Source: Amylostereum areolatum (taxonomy: Eukaryota > Basidiomycota > Agaricomycetes > Russulales > Stereaceae). From it: a stretch of 64,000 bases of DNA. Positions 49,101 through 59,971 of the stretch are shown in pieces. The stretch's first letter is position 1; the number at the start of each line of letters is the position of its first letter. The stretch lies in NCBI GenBank assembly GCA_012932865.1, contig SAXG01000008.1, positions 620,001 to 684,000 on the forward strand, written 5' to 3'. The notes below the pieces were generated by a model that worked only from the letters and a program-made list of their open reading frames with translations, was not told the origin of the DNA and searched no databases. The translations under genes and the position numbers were made by a program.

Positions 49101-49592
49101 GCTGCTCGCCAAAGGCAGGGGATCGACATATTGACGTCCGGAATGTGGTCTGGCTGGGCACCTCAAACGTAGGCCATGACCTCGTATTCGAGTACCAGGA
49201 CTCGCTTCAACGCGGAGATGCCACTATGTCTCGTAAAGAATATGTTGAACTCACAGATCGACTTCGGCCTCGGGTATCTGAACGTCTCGGGGTGCGTGCC
49301 CTGTTTGTCTTTTGCTCATGCTGTCAGGCTCACTGCGTTCTTGCAGGCTTCCATTCTATCGCGCGTGACGGCTGTTTTGCCCTTCGTTCCCTTTTCTACG
49401 GACGAGAAGATGGCTATTGCGGCGGAGGCTCTGTTTTCACTCGGGGGCGCCCTTGCTGCAGGCCTATCTCCGGACGCTGTGGAACGAGCAGCGCAGGCAG
49501 CACTCGACCGCTACGTTCCACCAGAGGGTGCTCGTTCGCTATATCGAGCAGTTTCGGGTCTGTTGTTGGATATCTCTGATACACAGGAATAA
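43170..49592 (+). CDS. CCCH zinc finger - repeat - ankyrin - AAA+ fusion protein
   Basis: Large unidentified protein. Exon 1 MSSQQPAWKKK joins, across an intron (about 43204-43253), to the CCCH finger TRPCPFYSQGRCLFADSCNF. A low-complexity Ser/Pro/Thr region (about 43330-45000) and seven repeats (45003-46900) follow. Small introns at 47210-47262, 47430-47479, 47547-47587 and 47660-47710 link to a segment of about 120 residues. An ankyrin-like part has SLLFAIASDDAEQVRTVLGR and VDIVKALLAYGADPAAL. The C-terminus is a Clp/HSP100-type AAA+ module: Walker A GPSGHGKSLLARK, VPTHTVNVTTL, Walker B CVVVLDEIEK, sensor-like VVWLGTSNVGHD, and a helical lid (PDAVERAAQAALDRY). Ankyrin plus a single AAA_2 domain recalls SKD3/CLPB; the CCCH and repeats do not. 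All joins are in register, which supports one gene, but two adjacent genes cannot be excluded without RNA data. Confidence 0.75.
45815..45970 (+). repeat. Nested acidic minirepeat
   Basis: Three tandem copies of a unit reading like REDAITPGEDTTDLE, within the fourth large repeat. The DNA copies (GGGAGGATGCGATCA followed by GAAGATAC) are similar enough to indicate recent slippage. Confidence 0.8.
46422..46454 (+). repeat. TCATCC hexanucleotide microsatellite
   Basis: About five consecutive TCATCC units encoding a Ser run inside the CCCH/AAA+ gene, a likely length polymorphism that keeps frame. Confidence 0.85.
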
Positions 49593-50747
49593 CATCGGAT
49601 AGCATCGCTACAAGTCGGACACTTGAATGATAATATCGGCAAGTATGCATGGCTTGCCGCCCGAGGTGAGAGACAATGCCGATCCAACCGGCGAAAGTGT
49701 TGGAGGTTTGAGTTCGAAGGTGATGGCGCTGGGTGGTTGCCTGTCTCGTCGTCCATCGGACACAGCATGCAGGTTCGTTTGTTGTCACGTTCCGTAATAC
49801 GGAACCATACCCAGCCACTGAAACGCTAATCTACAAATTGACTCTGATTTCATACAGGGTACAGGGCACGACTGCGCGGAGTCGCGCCTGGCTCCTGTCA
49901 GCTAGGTCACGTTTGAACCTTACTCAACTGCAATACCTGCGAAGCTCTGCGAAGTCCTCTTACGAAGGCTTGGCTTCTATGATCTCCCCCCCCCCCGTGA
50001 TATGAGGGATCTATACATGGTCCACCGGTTTGATGCGTAATAGAAGGACGTGTCTCTCGCTGTTTCTGACGGTATCTGTCAAAGCTGACAGTGATCGCGA
50101 ACAGACCAGAACCGATTCAGACACTAAACGGGTTGGGATTTCATCGTCATCCGCGACTCCGTGTCCATGTCAGGGGTCACGAAAGGCACAAGGTTTGGAG
50201 TCGGGCACGAAAGGGCACGAAGACAACTCCAAAGAGTCTTTTCAGATAACAACGTGCGATGTTGCCACGCGATGACCCTGCTCTTGGATCAGGAATTTGA
50301 TTAGCACTCCTGTCGATGGGAGCCCCGGAACGGGAAGGCTCCAGCTCCGCGTCTACTTTTGTTTAGACACCGCATTGTAGTAGGCGGCTATTGCCCTCCT
50401 CTATTAGGCTGCTGATAGAGTCACACTTCGATAGACTCTCGCGCGTACAAACGGAAGGTCCATCATCACGGAGAACCTGATCAGGACCGATAGACCAAGA
50501 TAGACCCGGCACCCGTATTTCAGGACGGGCGGCGGACGGAGGGCGGAGGGCGAGGTCAGGATCGTGGATCGCCAATAAATATGCACAGGGTGCGGTCAGA
50601 CGGCCAACCTTTGCTCCTTCTGCCTCTGGTTACTTTTCGAGGCGTCCTCTCTTTTTCTCTCCCTCCCCTCTTTTTCTCCTCTCCTCCTTTCTTTTAGGTT
50701 TCTTCTTAGGAGGTCATCTTCTTTTTTGCCTTTTACAGATAACCAGA
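49593..50747. other. Spacer with promoter of the second membrane/SH3 gene
   Basis: About 1.15 kb. A C11 run lies at about 49987-49997. From 50635 to 50735 the plus strand is strongly CT-rich (TTTTTCTCTCCCTCCCCTC and similar) directly upstream of the next ATG, like the block before the first membrane/SH3 gene. No further gene is seen. Confidence 0.5.
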
Positions 50748-51803
50748 ATGGCTCCATTGGTGCATCGCGTATACGAGGAGGTTCGAGTTCGTGCGGCCAA
50801 GGAGACCGGGCACGGGTCGGGAGGATTGTCGATCTTGGCGAAGTCGCTGATTGCAGCGTTCACCGTTCTTGGTGCTTTGGCCCTCGGTGCGTATTCGGGT
50901 TCTTACCTCGCTATCTACCCAGTTTAATGATTCTCTTTAGGCGTGCTTATATGGAGGACATGGGTTACTTACAAGCGCCGCCAGAAGATACCACCTTCCC
51001 ACCTCTATGGCATGACGAAAGACGAACATCGTCTCACGCTCACCAACTTGAACGACCCATTCGTGACGCACAAGCCGATCGTGCTGCCTGCCGTGCCTAG
51101 GACGCCCCATGCCGGATGGTCACCTCAGATCCAGAACATTGTTTTGCCTGCAGGTCTCGCAGTGCCTCCTCCCGCTCAAGAATCGCGGTCTTCTCATTCC
51201 AAAAGTCGTTCGTCGTTCGGTAGCTTCCGATGGCTAGGGGGCTCACTAGCACCGGGAACACCGCTACCATCCGGTCTTGGCACCCCTCCTCCGACCACCC
51301 CTCCCCCCGCGTACCAGCAAGGCTTTGTTCTTCCTACACCCCTCCCCACCATCTCTGTCCCACTCGCGCCTCTCATCTCTCCACCAGCGATCAGGACGGA
51401 TTTCGACTCCGGCGCGGTGTCTTCGCCGCTGTCCCCATTCGAACTACCCTCACCCTCCCTCAATCCCCGCACCCACAGCTTTAACTCGAAAGTATCGGCA
51501 ACGATGCCTTCCATGCGAGACTGTGTCTCAGCGCACTTATCCGGCTCGGCGTTGCCACGACTGATGGTCGTATGCACATCGTTCCCGGCGATGCGGGCGG
51601 ACGAGCTGCCTATCACAGTTGGGGAGAGTTTGCGGTTGTTGGAGGAGTTTGAAGACCAATGGTGCTTAGTGCAGCGAGTGGGCCGTGTAGATGCTGAACT
51701 GGGTGTTATCCCTCGGTTCTGTCTTGCGGAGAGGCCAAAGGACGGAGAACAGAGGACTTGGGTGTACCTCCCCAAGTTCCCATTTCTAGGGGTGAAACCC
51801 TGA
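50748..51803 (+). CDS. Membrane-anchored SH3-domain protein
   Basis: Unidentified. MAPLVHRVYEEVRVRAAKET is followed by a helix (SLIAAFTVLGALALG) that continues across an intron (about 50887-50940) as VLIWRTWVTYKRRQ, giving a single transmembrane segment with a basic cytosolic flank. A Pro/Ser-rich region (PLPSGLGTPPPTTPPPAYQQ) follows, and then an SH3-like module: LMVVCTSFPAMRADELPITV, EFEDQWCLVQRV, GVIPRFCL. It ends at 51803. Unlike the gene at 25499 it has no Ser/Thr ectodomain, only about 30 residues before the helix, so it may be an adaptor rather than a receptor. The reading frame is intact. Confidence 0.7.
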
Positions 51804-52313
51804 TGCGGCAAGGCCCCCCTCCTCACCTTCTCCTCCCCGACCTCCACTGTTTCCTCTTGCATTTCACGACTTGGTCACGGACCGCCACCAACATGACGAG
51901 CCAACATCATACGACCCGACGACCCGACACATCTATTTCATCTCATTAGGGCTTTGGGGGACTGTCATCGCTGATTGTAACACTCTTTACCTATCTATTG
52001 ATTTTTACTTTCCTCCTGCACGGTGAGCATTTCCCGATATCTCTTTTGATCCTATCTGACGTTGATTTATCGTACAGGCTCGTGCATGGCTGTTGTTTCG
52101 CCACTTTCTACTTGACAAGTTCCCATCCCTCTACGGGAGGGAGGCTAGGCCGGTTCGTGTTCGCGAATGGGGCCTACAGATTTATATATGTTGTATTCTG
52201 TTAGTGTACTTTTCGCCTTTTCGACGCCAGACATTGTACCATTGCCGGACGTGTGCATGTGAGGTGTGAAAGCAATGCGATTGGAGTGTAAAACAAAATG
52301 CTGGGCTAACGGA
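51804..52313. other. Convergent 3' flanks
   Basis: 510 bp between the membrane/SH3 gene (+) and PAM17 (-). No ORF or repeat was found that merits annotation. Confidence 0.45.
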
Positions 52314-53177
52314 CTAAGGAAGCTCTTCCGACCACCGCGATTTTCGCTTGTATTTCGCCTGGTCACGAAGCCACTGCAATTGCGTTTAAGCACGATGGAT
52401 AAGCGGGTATACGGTCTGTGAACGTACCTGCCTGTATTCATGTAACGACCCAATCTTCTCACCTGCGGACCATATGATAAGTGAACCGTCTCGCCGATAA
52501 ATGAAAGGTATATACGCACCATAGAAATCAGGTACAGGGTTGGTGGCGCTTTGGGAGGTAGGGTCTACTCTGTTTCGGACGATGCGCTTGTGGAACTCAC
52601 GGTCGCGGGCCTCGATAAGCGCCATTGTCCGGCGATGAGTAAGACGCCAGAAGGTAGAGCCAATTATGGGCCCGGTGAGATAGCCCACGCCTTTGAGAGA
52701 CGTCAAAAGGAATCAAGCCAACACAGAAGGAAACCCACCAGCACAGCTTAATGTCGCACCCCCGAAGAAGAACAGTGGGTCAATCCCCTACAATATGAAA
52801 CGTTAAAAGTGAAAGGTGGCCATGATGCAATGAATGGAAACGCACCAAGATAGGTTTCGTAGGGTCCATCTCCAGTGAGCCGAAGTAAGCTGCACCTCCA
52901 GCAAGCCCGGCGACGATGCACGGTATGGTTAACGCCTGGCTCGCGATACGCGTTACCAAACATACTTCATCACGGGAACACGACATACCATCTCCCATTT
53001 ACGCTTCGCCTTGCGGATTGCAAGGTATTCTGGCCATGGTAAATTCTCCTGCGTTGCTTGCGAAACGGTCGAATTGGCGCGAGAGAGTGTGGGTCGGGAG
53101 ACGATGTGGGATTGAAGGCGAGAGGATTTCGGGATGGTTAGAAATTTACCCAAAGGTCGAAAGGTTCGTGAGGCCAT
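52314..53177 (-). CDS. PAM17: PAM17, presequence translocase motor subunit
   Basis: Inner-membrane protein of the TIM23-associated import motor. MASRTFRPLGKFLTIPKSSR is a basic presequence. The mature part begins LPWPEYLAIRKAKRKWE, with a first membrane helix (IPCIVAGLAGGAAYFGSLEM) then DPTKPILGIDPLFFFGAATL, and a second helix GVGYLTGPIIGSTFWRLTHR. The soluble end has ALIEARDREFHKRIV, NRVDPTSQSATNPVPDFYGE and KIGSLHEYRQWLRDQAKYKR. Four or five short introns splice in register to the stop at 52314. Size (about 210 residues) is normal. It is divergent to the SNF2 gene. Confidence 0.95.
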
Positions 53178-53418
53178 AGTGGGTCGCGCTAGTGACGGCG
53201 GGAGTCGAAGTCGGTTGGGGGCGAGCAAAAGGCGAGCTCGCTCCGATCCGGCGTGGGTAAATGAGCCCCGACGGGGCGCGTGAACTTCCCCGCGTTTTGC
53301 TTTCCTACTACCACTAGCCTTGGATTCCAGGATTCCAGGATCCCAAGCGGTGAGTGTATTGAGGGGGTACTGTCCCTTTCTCTTCGTGAACTAACGAAAA
53401 ACACAAACACCCACAGAT
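53178..53418. promoter_or_regulatory. Shared promoter of PAM17 and the SNF2 gene
   Basis: 241 bp between divergent starts. The sequence GGATTCCAGGATTCCAGGAT near 53322 is a short tandem of a 10-bp unit (ATTCCAGGAT). Confidence 0.5.
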
Positions 53419-56400
53419 ATGACGGACCGGCGGCAATGCAATATCTGCTGCCAAGTTTGCCAAACGCGGGCCGCCAACCCCCCGACGTCGGAAGCACTGG
53501 CATATTCAACGCGTCATCTCCTCCCTGCGGGCACGGTACATGTATCAATTCTCCAGGATGATATCCCTTGCAATCATCAACACGGTCACGAGGAATGGCA
53601 TCAATTCTGCGGCGAGGTACTAATCCCTCGACTCGCCAATGCGCCCGCGGACGAGCAACTTTGCCGCGAATTCGACTTTCTCATTCTGCACAGGTTCATC
53701 ATGGTCCACTTTCATTTGGCAGCTTCCCGACGAACGGTATACCTCCGAATATTTGTCATCCCGCACGATCTCCCCAACACCCAAGGAAAGCTGCAAATCC
53801 GCGATGAGGCTAGTGTCCTCAAACCTGCACGTCGGTACTTGAAAAATATACTCCCCCAAGTCATTCAGCACGACGGCCAATGGCATGCAAACGATGAGAA
53901 GGATGTTTCCACTTCGTCTTACAGATTTCTCAAGTACGGAACTGTAAGCTCCAAGTCCTTACGCTCGGACTTCCACCGTATCCCCGAACTGCTCATACAA
54001 TTACTATTAGGATCAGCGTAGTCTCGCGGATATATACGCAGACATACCGTCCCCTTTCATTAAGAGTATGCCTCTCGACGATAATGAGCCCCTTACTCGC
54101 GGGCAGCGGTTGGTCCAGGTAATCGCACACTCCGGCGAACAAATACCCGGTCTCGAGAGCAGACTGCATCAATACCAACGGCAGTCCGTTGCAACAATGC
54201 TCCACAAAGAAACTGGCTCCTCTAGGATCTCGGACCCGCTCTACATCCCAATGGTCGGTATAGACAAAACAATCTTTTTCCTGCAGCCGGCGTCAATGCA
54301 AGTCTTAAAGGAGTGCCCAATGGTGGTACCTGCGCGAGGCGGAATTCTTTGCGAGGACATGGGTAAGGATCTTCTACTTGTGCTGTATTGCACTGCATCC
54401 TGCCACTGCTGAATCTACGTCCCCCAGGCACCGGGAAGACTATCATGATCCTCGCCTTGATTCTTAGCACGCGGTACCAACTTCCAACGCCTGAGGAATC
54501 ATTCACCGATCCACGACCAGTCATGACCCCAATTTCGTTTTCCCACTTTCCACAGGCTGAGTTCGCGGCCACTCGAAAACGTGCTCTGAATGAACACGAA
54601 GTTCCTCACAGGTCAACTTTTCCTTCTCTAGTCGAATTTATGCTTCACTATTGCCGCACCTCAGACCTGAACTACCGTGACTCCGAACGCCAACAAAGTC
54701 TGGAAGATCATAGGTTAACGGAACCTCTTCGTTTGAATGTACCGTTTTATCTCCATTATGACGAAAACAGCCCACCGACGATGCGACGCCCCCGCAAGCC
54801 CATCGCATCAACTCCGCGTGTCGTCTATTTGACGTCAGCTACCTTGGTCGTCGTTCCCCCTAACTTGTTGTCCCAATGGACGACAGAAATCCACAAACAT
54901 TGTCAGCCGGATTTGCGATTCCTAGTCGTCAAGTCCCAAGACAAGTTTCCCCGCGCGCCGATGCTGGCCACAGACTACGATGTGAGTGCTCCAGCCTAAT
55001 CATTTTTCAGCCTACTCATGTTTTTAAGGTTGTACTAACGACTCATGCTAGTGAATACCACAGTCAGACGCCTCGAATATGGTTCTGACTATTGCTTGTA
55101 GGATTTGCAGCGGAGGAAGGTGGCTTCGACGCGGCCGCGCTTCGAACTTTGACCTTATGTTCGTGCCCCGGGTATAACACAACCCGTGTCCCAAACTGTA
55201 CATGCAGCCCGAGGAATGTCTCCCCTCTTGCCCAAATCCGATGGAAGCGTCTTGTCATCGACGAAGGGCATGTTAATGGTACCGAAAGAACTCGCATCAG
55301 CATCATCGCCTCAAAGTTGAATGTAGAGCGCCGCTGGATTGTCTCCGGAACACCCACGCGCCGTCTCCTGGGTCTCAAGTTCGGCTCACAGAACGACAGC
55401 TCAGAGGACATTCCGCAAGAACTCGCCTATCCCGACGACTGTGGCGAGCTCAAAGAAAACGGAACACCATCTGGGGACTCCACCGTCGGCAACAATCAGG
55501 AGGTGATCAGGAGGTGGACTTCGCAAGACCGCCAGGATCTTCACAGATTGGAGGCGATGGTTTGCCGGTTTCTACAAGATCCTAGGTTTTCTTCGCAATC
55601 AAGCCTCTTCAATGTCAACGTCATACGTCAGCTTTTTGGTCCGAATGGGCCAGAACCAGGTGCCGTGCAAGTTTTGACGCAGGTTATGAGCGCTGTGATG
55701 GTCAGGCATAGGTGAGTCATCCGCTTGTTCAGTCTAAGCAGTCCATGACCTAGAAACATGTTGAAGGACGAAAGATATTGAACTGGATGTCATCTTGCCG
55801 CCGATGACCCAGGAGGTTGTTTTGTTGGATTTGGACCCTGTAGCCCTGAAGTCTTATAATGCCCTTCAAGCTGTAATTGCGGTCAATGCAATTGATTCAG
55901 AGCGGAAGGATAAGGTGAAGCTCTCCCTGACATGTGCGTACGGTACATTTGCTCACTTTTGATGTGTACGAATACAGGATTACCTTTTCCACCCATCCGT
56001 AAGCTGCTTCGTTCTCATAGAGTGCTTCTGAGCCAAGCTAATCGTCCCTTTCTACGTAGAACAGAGCAAGCCTTATGGAACTTGTAGAGAATATATCACA
56101 GTGAGTACTCACGATGCCCTATGTCCACACCACTCTTACAGCGCTTTCCAGGCTCATGTTCTGGCGTGTCGACGAACATCGGTACAATCTGGGTGCTCTC
56201 AGCCATCACATCGATGACACGATTGCCACAGCAAAGGAGAGAGGGCGTGATGCTTCAGACATGCTCCTCCTCCATAATGCTAAAAAGCACATGTATGAGG
56301 CCTTCCAGTTCATCATCTGTCTTTGCCTACTCACTTACATACCACAGCCAAATTGCGGTAGAGGACGCCGCCTGGAACGCCATCCAAATTTATTTCGACC

Positions 56401-57974
56401 TCGCCATGCCGTTTCGGGTCACGAATATCCCGACGTCAGTCTTCAATGCATGGGACAAGCTCGCCATCCCAGCACAACTCAGCCCCGACACCGACATGTG
56501 TGACGGCATCATGTTCGCAAGTCACCTCAATCACCTGCGCGACTTTGTCTTGGGACGCCCGCTTTGTTCGACATCGAGTCTTGTAGAAGAAGGGCGCAGT
56601 CAGGCGCTTGCGGACGAGGAGTTCATCTTATGGCAGTCAAGTGGCAAAAAGGGCAAGAAAAGACAGCGTGGGGAGAAGAGTCGGCGCGAGGTGGCGAAGG
56701 CAACGGAGACCGCTCGTAAAGCGGAAGCTCCGGAGACGGTGAAGGAGATTCAGCGCGAGTTACAGGTGGCCCAGGCTCGCAAGGATCGTCGAGTAGAGGA
56801 CGGGCTGTTGGACATGCCCGACTTTATAGCGCCGGGAACGAGCAGACAGCCTTTACTATCCAATTCCCCGCTGGCTACAACTCGTGTGCAATATTGCAGC
56901 TCCTCCAAACTCAACTTCATCCTTTCAGAGGTTCGTTTCGTGACCTGTTCTGTTCGCTCCCGGCACCATCTGACTCACCTATAGGTGCTGCGATACGGTG
57001 CCAATGAGAAGTTTTTAATATTTTCGAAGTCTCCTCTCACCCTTATGCACGTCTCTGACGGGTTGAGCCTGCTTCGCGTCAAGCACTTGCAATACACTAC
57101 CGCAGTGAAGCTGAAGAGTCGGGAGCAGTTCGTCATGACCTTCGAGACCTCCGACACGTTCAGGGTCCTGCTCATGGAACTCAAGCATGGATCACACGGA
57201 CTGTAAGTTATTCCAGAACAGTGTCCTCGCCAAAAACATCTGTTCTGAACGTATCCTCCACAGCAACCTTATATCCGCTTCCCGTGTTATTTTTTGTGAG
57301 CCGATCTGGCAGGCGGACACCGAAGCTCAGGCGATCAAGGTGCGCCTTCTCGTTCGTGACCTTCAACGACAAATTCACAGCTGAACATCTGTGGCTAGCG
57401 TGCCCATCGTATCGGTCAGAAACGGCCCATCAGTGGTATGTGACGGCTCTCGAAGTTATTGCTATTGCACTGAATCCACCCAACCTTCCAACAGTGAAGG
57501 CCCTCGCCATCCGAGGAACCCACGAAGAGATCATGATGTCTCGGCGTGCGGAACAAAAAGAGGACGACGCGAACCTCCCCACCGATTTCACCGACGACGT
57601 TCGCATGCGCGATTTCATCGCGGTGAGCGATCCACTCAATCGTTTCCTCCTCGACGTCCTTCGTCTGCTTTGCTGATCGTCCCTCACAGAACCCCAAATT
57701 CATGGAGCAGCCGGCGGGGTCGTACACGCCGATCAAACTCGACGTTCCCCTCTTAGACGTTCCCCCGGACGTACCTTCGCCGTCTTCGCCTATGGACCCA
57801 TCCCTTCCCCTGGTCCAGGCAAGCGACGGGCTGGAGGATGCCCACGACATAGGTGTCTCGTCCGGAACGCCCTCCCACCGCACGATCGGACACGACCACC
57901 ATCCTGCAGAGGACGAGCCTGAGCAGCGGCCCGCCAAGAGAGCACGCCTGGTTACGTTTGCGGACGCCGCTTAA
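53419..57974 (+). CDS. SNF2-family DNA-dependent ATPase
   Basis: SNF2 helicase-like ATPase, nuclear, type uncertain. Spliced exons contain [19 protein letters not shown], a beta-rich N-terminal region, [19 protein letters not shown] (Q-like motif) and Walker A EDMGTGKT split by an intron (about 54363-54428). Next come [20 protein letters not shown] (motif Ia), THARF, a Cys-rich [24 protein letters not shown] (motif II) and [13 protein letters not shown] (motif III). The second lobe has [38 protein letters not shown] and, across introns, [15 protein letters not shown] (motif VI). The C-terminus is acidic/Pro-rich with a basic patch RPAKRARL and ends at 57974. No RING finger lies between the lobes, so it is not a typical Rad5/Rad16 form. 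All joins are in register. The start is the first Met after an intron-like CCCACAG, so an earlier exon is possible. Confidence 0.88.
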
Positions 57975-58326
57975 CGACCTTGCGGGTTCCGGCTCCCCCT
58001 TACCATTCATGCACCGTACCCTACGCATACCTACCTTCTTGTTTACCCTTGCCCGCCCTACTGACGACGCTCTCTCGCTACATATTTGTGCTACTGTAGA
58101 CATCTAATCAACTCATCTTATAGCAGCCCATATTTCACCTTACACCTCTCCCCCCTACTACTTCTTGAACTCGAACTCGTAAGCACCCCGTTCTTCCAGT
58201 GGCAGTCCTGGACCAGGGTACATACTACCCCCAGCCCCCGTCTTCTCGACGTTGAACGTGTACCATCCATCTGACAACCCAAGATGAACAATGTAATGCC
58301 ATTAACCGGAGCGCGCCTAGTTGTAC

Positions 58327-58570
58327 CACTATAAGGACAAGTCATCCTGTTTTCCACCGTGTTTTCCGGTGAAAAGCAGAAAAGCGGTGATTTACAAGGT
58401 GATATCGCGAAGGAGGTGATTTGGACTGAAATCTACCGTGTTTGCTTCGAGCTCTTAGAGCGGTGTATATCACCCACCGAAATCATGTCCACTTGCACGC
58501 TGAAAACTAGGTGAAAATGTACTGAAAAACAACAACACGGAAATTTTGTGTTCAACATGGCAAAATAAGG
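58327..58570. repeat. CACTA terminus and subterminal repeats
   Basis: The terminus CACTATAAGGACAAGTCATC is followed by clustered short motifs: GGTGAT at about 58386, 58398 and 58414; CCGTGTTTTCC and CCGTGTTTG; CCGGTGAAAA and AGGTGAAAAT; and inverted TATCACCCACCG. Subterminal motif clusters are the binding sites of accessory transposase proteins in plant CACTA elements. Confidence 0.65.
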
Positions 58571-59971
58571 TGGTTTTCATTGTAGAATGGATGTGTGATA
58601 TACAGAAAGCAGGGCCTCGGGTGATTGGGTGTATACTCTCCTTTCCTACCGCTGCTATGGTCCCTGAGACGACGTGTATGTACTGCATATACTGACAGCT
58701 CGTAGCCTGTTCTGTGCGCGAGGAGCAAGGATGGAGTGGGAACAGTGTGAGCGAGCGAGGAGAGAGTACCATAGGATACAGTCCGTCGATTGCGAGGGAC
58801 TCGGCCGTGGGTAGAAAGTACGGTGTTGTTCCGCCAAACCCATCGTGTCTGCCATCCAGTGGGACGACACGCATGCACAGGAAAGATAGGCTGAGGAACG
58901 CGGTTAGTGACATTTCCCTTCTCGAGCACATACTACTCACCACCATGTAGCATGACACCCTCGTTCAATCCTCTTCCACTTCGAAATGCCAAAGATGGCG
59001 TCGTCAATCTTGTCCTAAGTCCGTGGGCGTGCTTCGATATTTTGACATGTGCACGCGAACTTCGAAAAGGGTTTGGCACCGTGTTCCGCAACCGTGATGA
59101 GAATACTGGGATAGATGGGATGAACCGATTCAATCGCCATGCTCGTACCCGTACGACCTTGAGTCCGTACGACCTTGAGTCCTGTGCGTAAGCGGCGTCG
59201 AGCGAGGTGTGACTTGATCGTCGGATCTTGTCGCCTGTGTCGTAACGAGAGTAACGGTGGGGCTTGTTGTCGACGATCTCGACGTCGTAGCCAGGAGCAG
59301 TGTCGGGAGGGGTCGGGGGTGAGATGGAGGAGGCGTGGGAGGTCACAGGCCGCATGGTTGAAGTCAAGCGAGAGGGTGTGGGGGTGCTGGGCGAAGACAA
59401 AGGTGGCAGTGTTGATGGGGAGGGGGAGGGTGTAGGCAGCGGGTGGCGGCCCTGGCGGGAAAGAAGTACGGGATGGTGGCGAGGAGGGCATTGAGGAGTC
59501 GAAGAAGGTGGGGTTTGACGGCGAAAAATCTGAGGCAAGCATGAACGCGGAGATGAAAAGACGGTGGCGCGAGGAGCCCTTCGCGGCGAGGACGCCGCGA
59601 CGCGTCACCGCCGGTCGGATAAGCGCCGACCGAGTTTCGATTTCAAAGGTCGAAAGATGACGGCCAAACCCTTTGAAACTTGGGATTCATAATTATATAC
59701 ATGCTTGCTATTGGGCAAAAATATAAATCAGACTTCGATTTCACGGAACGGGGAGCTACTGACCTGGGGACGACGAATGCGGCGCATGTAGTTTGACCAG
59801 CATGAATCCGTACCGGGCCTGTACCAAAAATCCAACAGGACGACGGGATCCCGTCGTAGATTACTGTGCAGCGGGATGGGGTCCGGGGATCGTTTGGTAG
59901 ACGGGATTCTGTGTTTGTCAGTTATCATAGACCATGAATGAACCTAGTAGGCCTGCTCACCTCGGTGGAGC
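58571..59971 (-). other. Transposon interior with unassigned ORFs
   Basis: On (-) the largest frame (58933-59538) has a Pro/Ser-rich start and APGYDVEIVDNKPHRYSRYD, then DKIRRSSHTSLDAAYAQDSR. A second frame over the same bases (59015-59608) begins MTRRGVLAAKGSSRHRLFIS. On (-) 59728-59928, RRDPVVLLDFWYRPGTDSCW is open and could be a further exon near the transposase end. A 16-17-bp sequence CGTACGACCTTGAGTC is tandemly duplicated at about 59150-59180. I recognise none of these products. They may be an accessory or captured gene of the element. Confidence 0.3.

Noticed and set aside
49986..49997. C11 run as part of a regulatory element
   Set aside because: A simple homopolymer between genes with no supporting context.
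58326..58560. The CACTA terminus as a hairpin terminator of the SNF2 gene
   Set aside because: It lies more than 350 bp past the stop; the Tnp2 transposase reading toward it explains it better.
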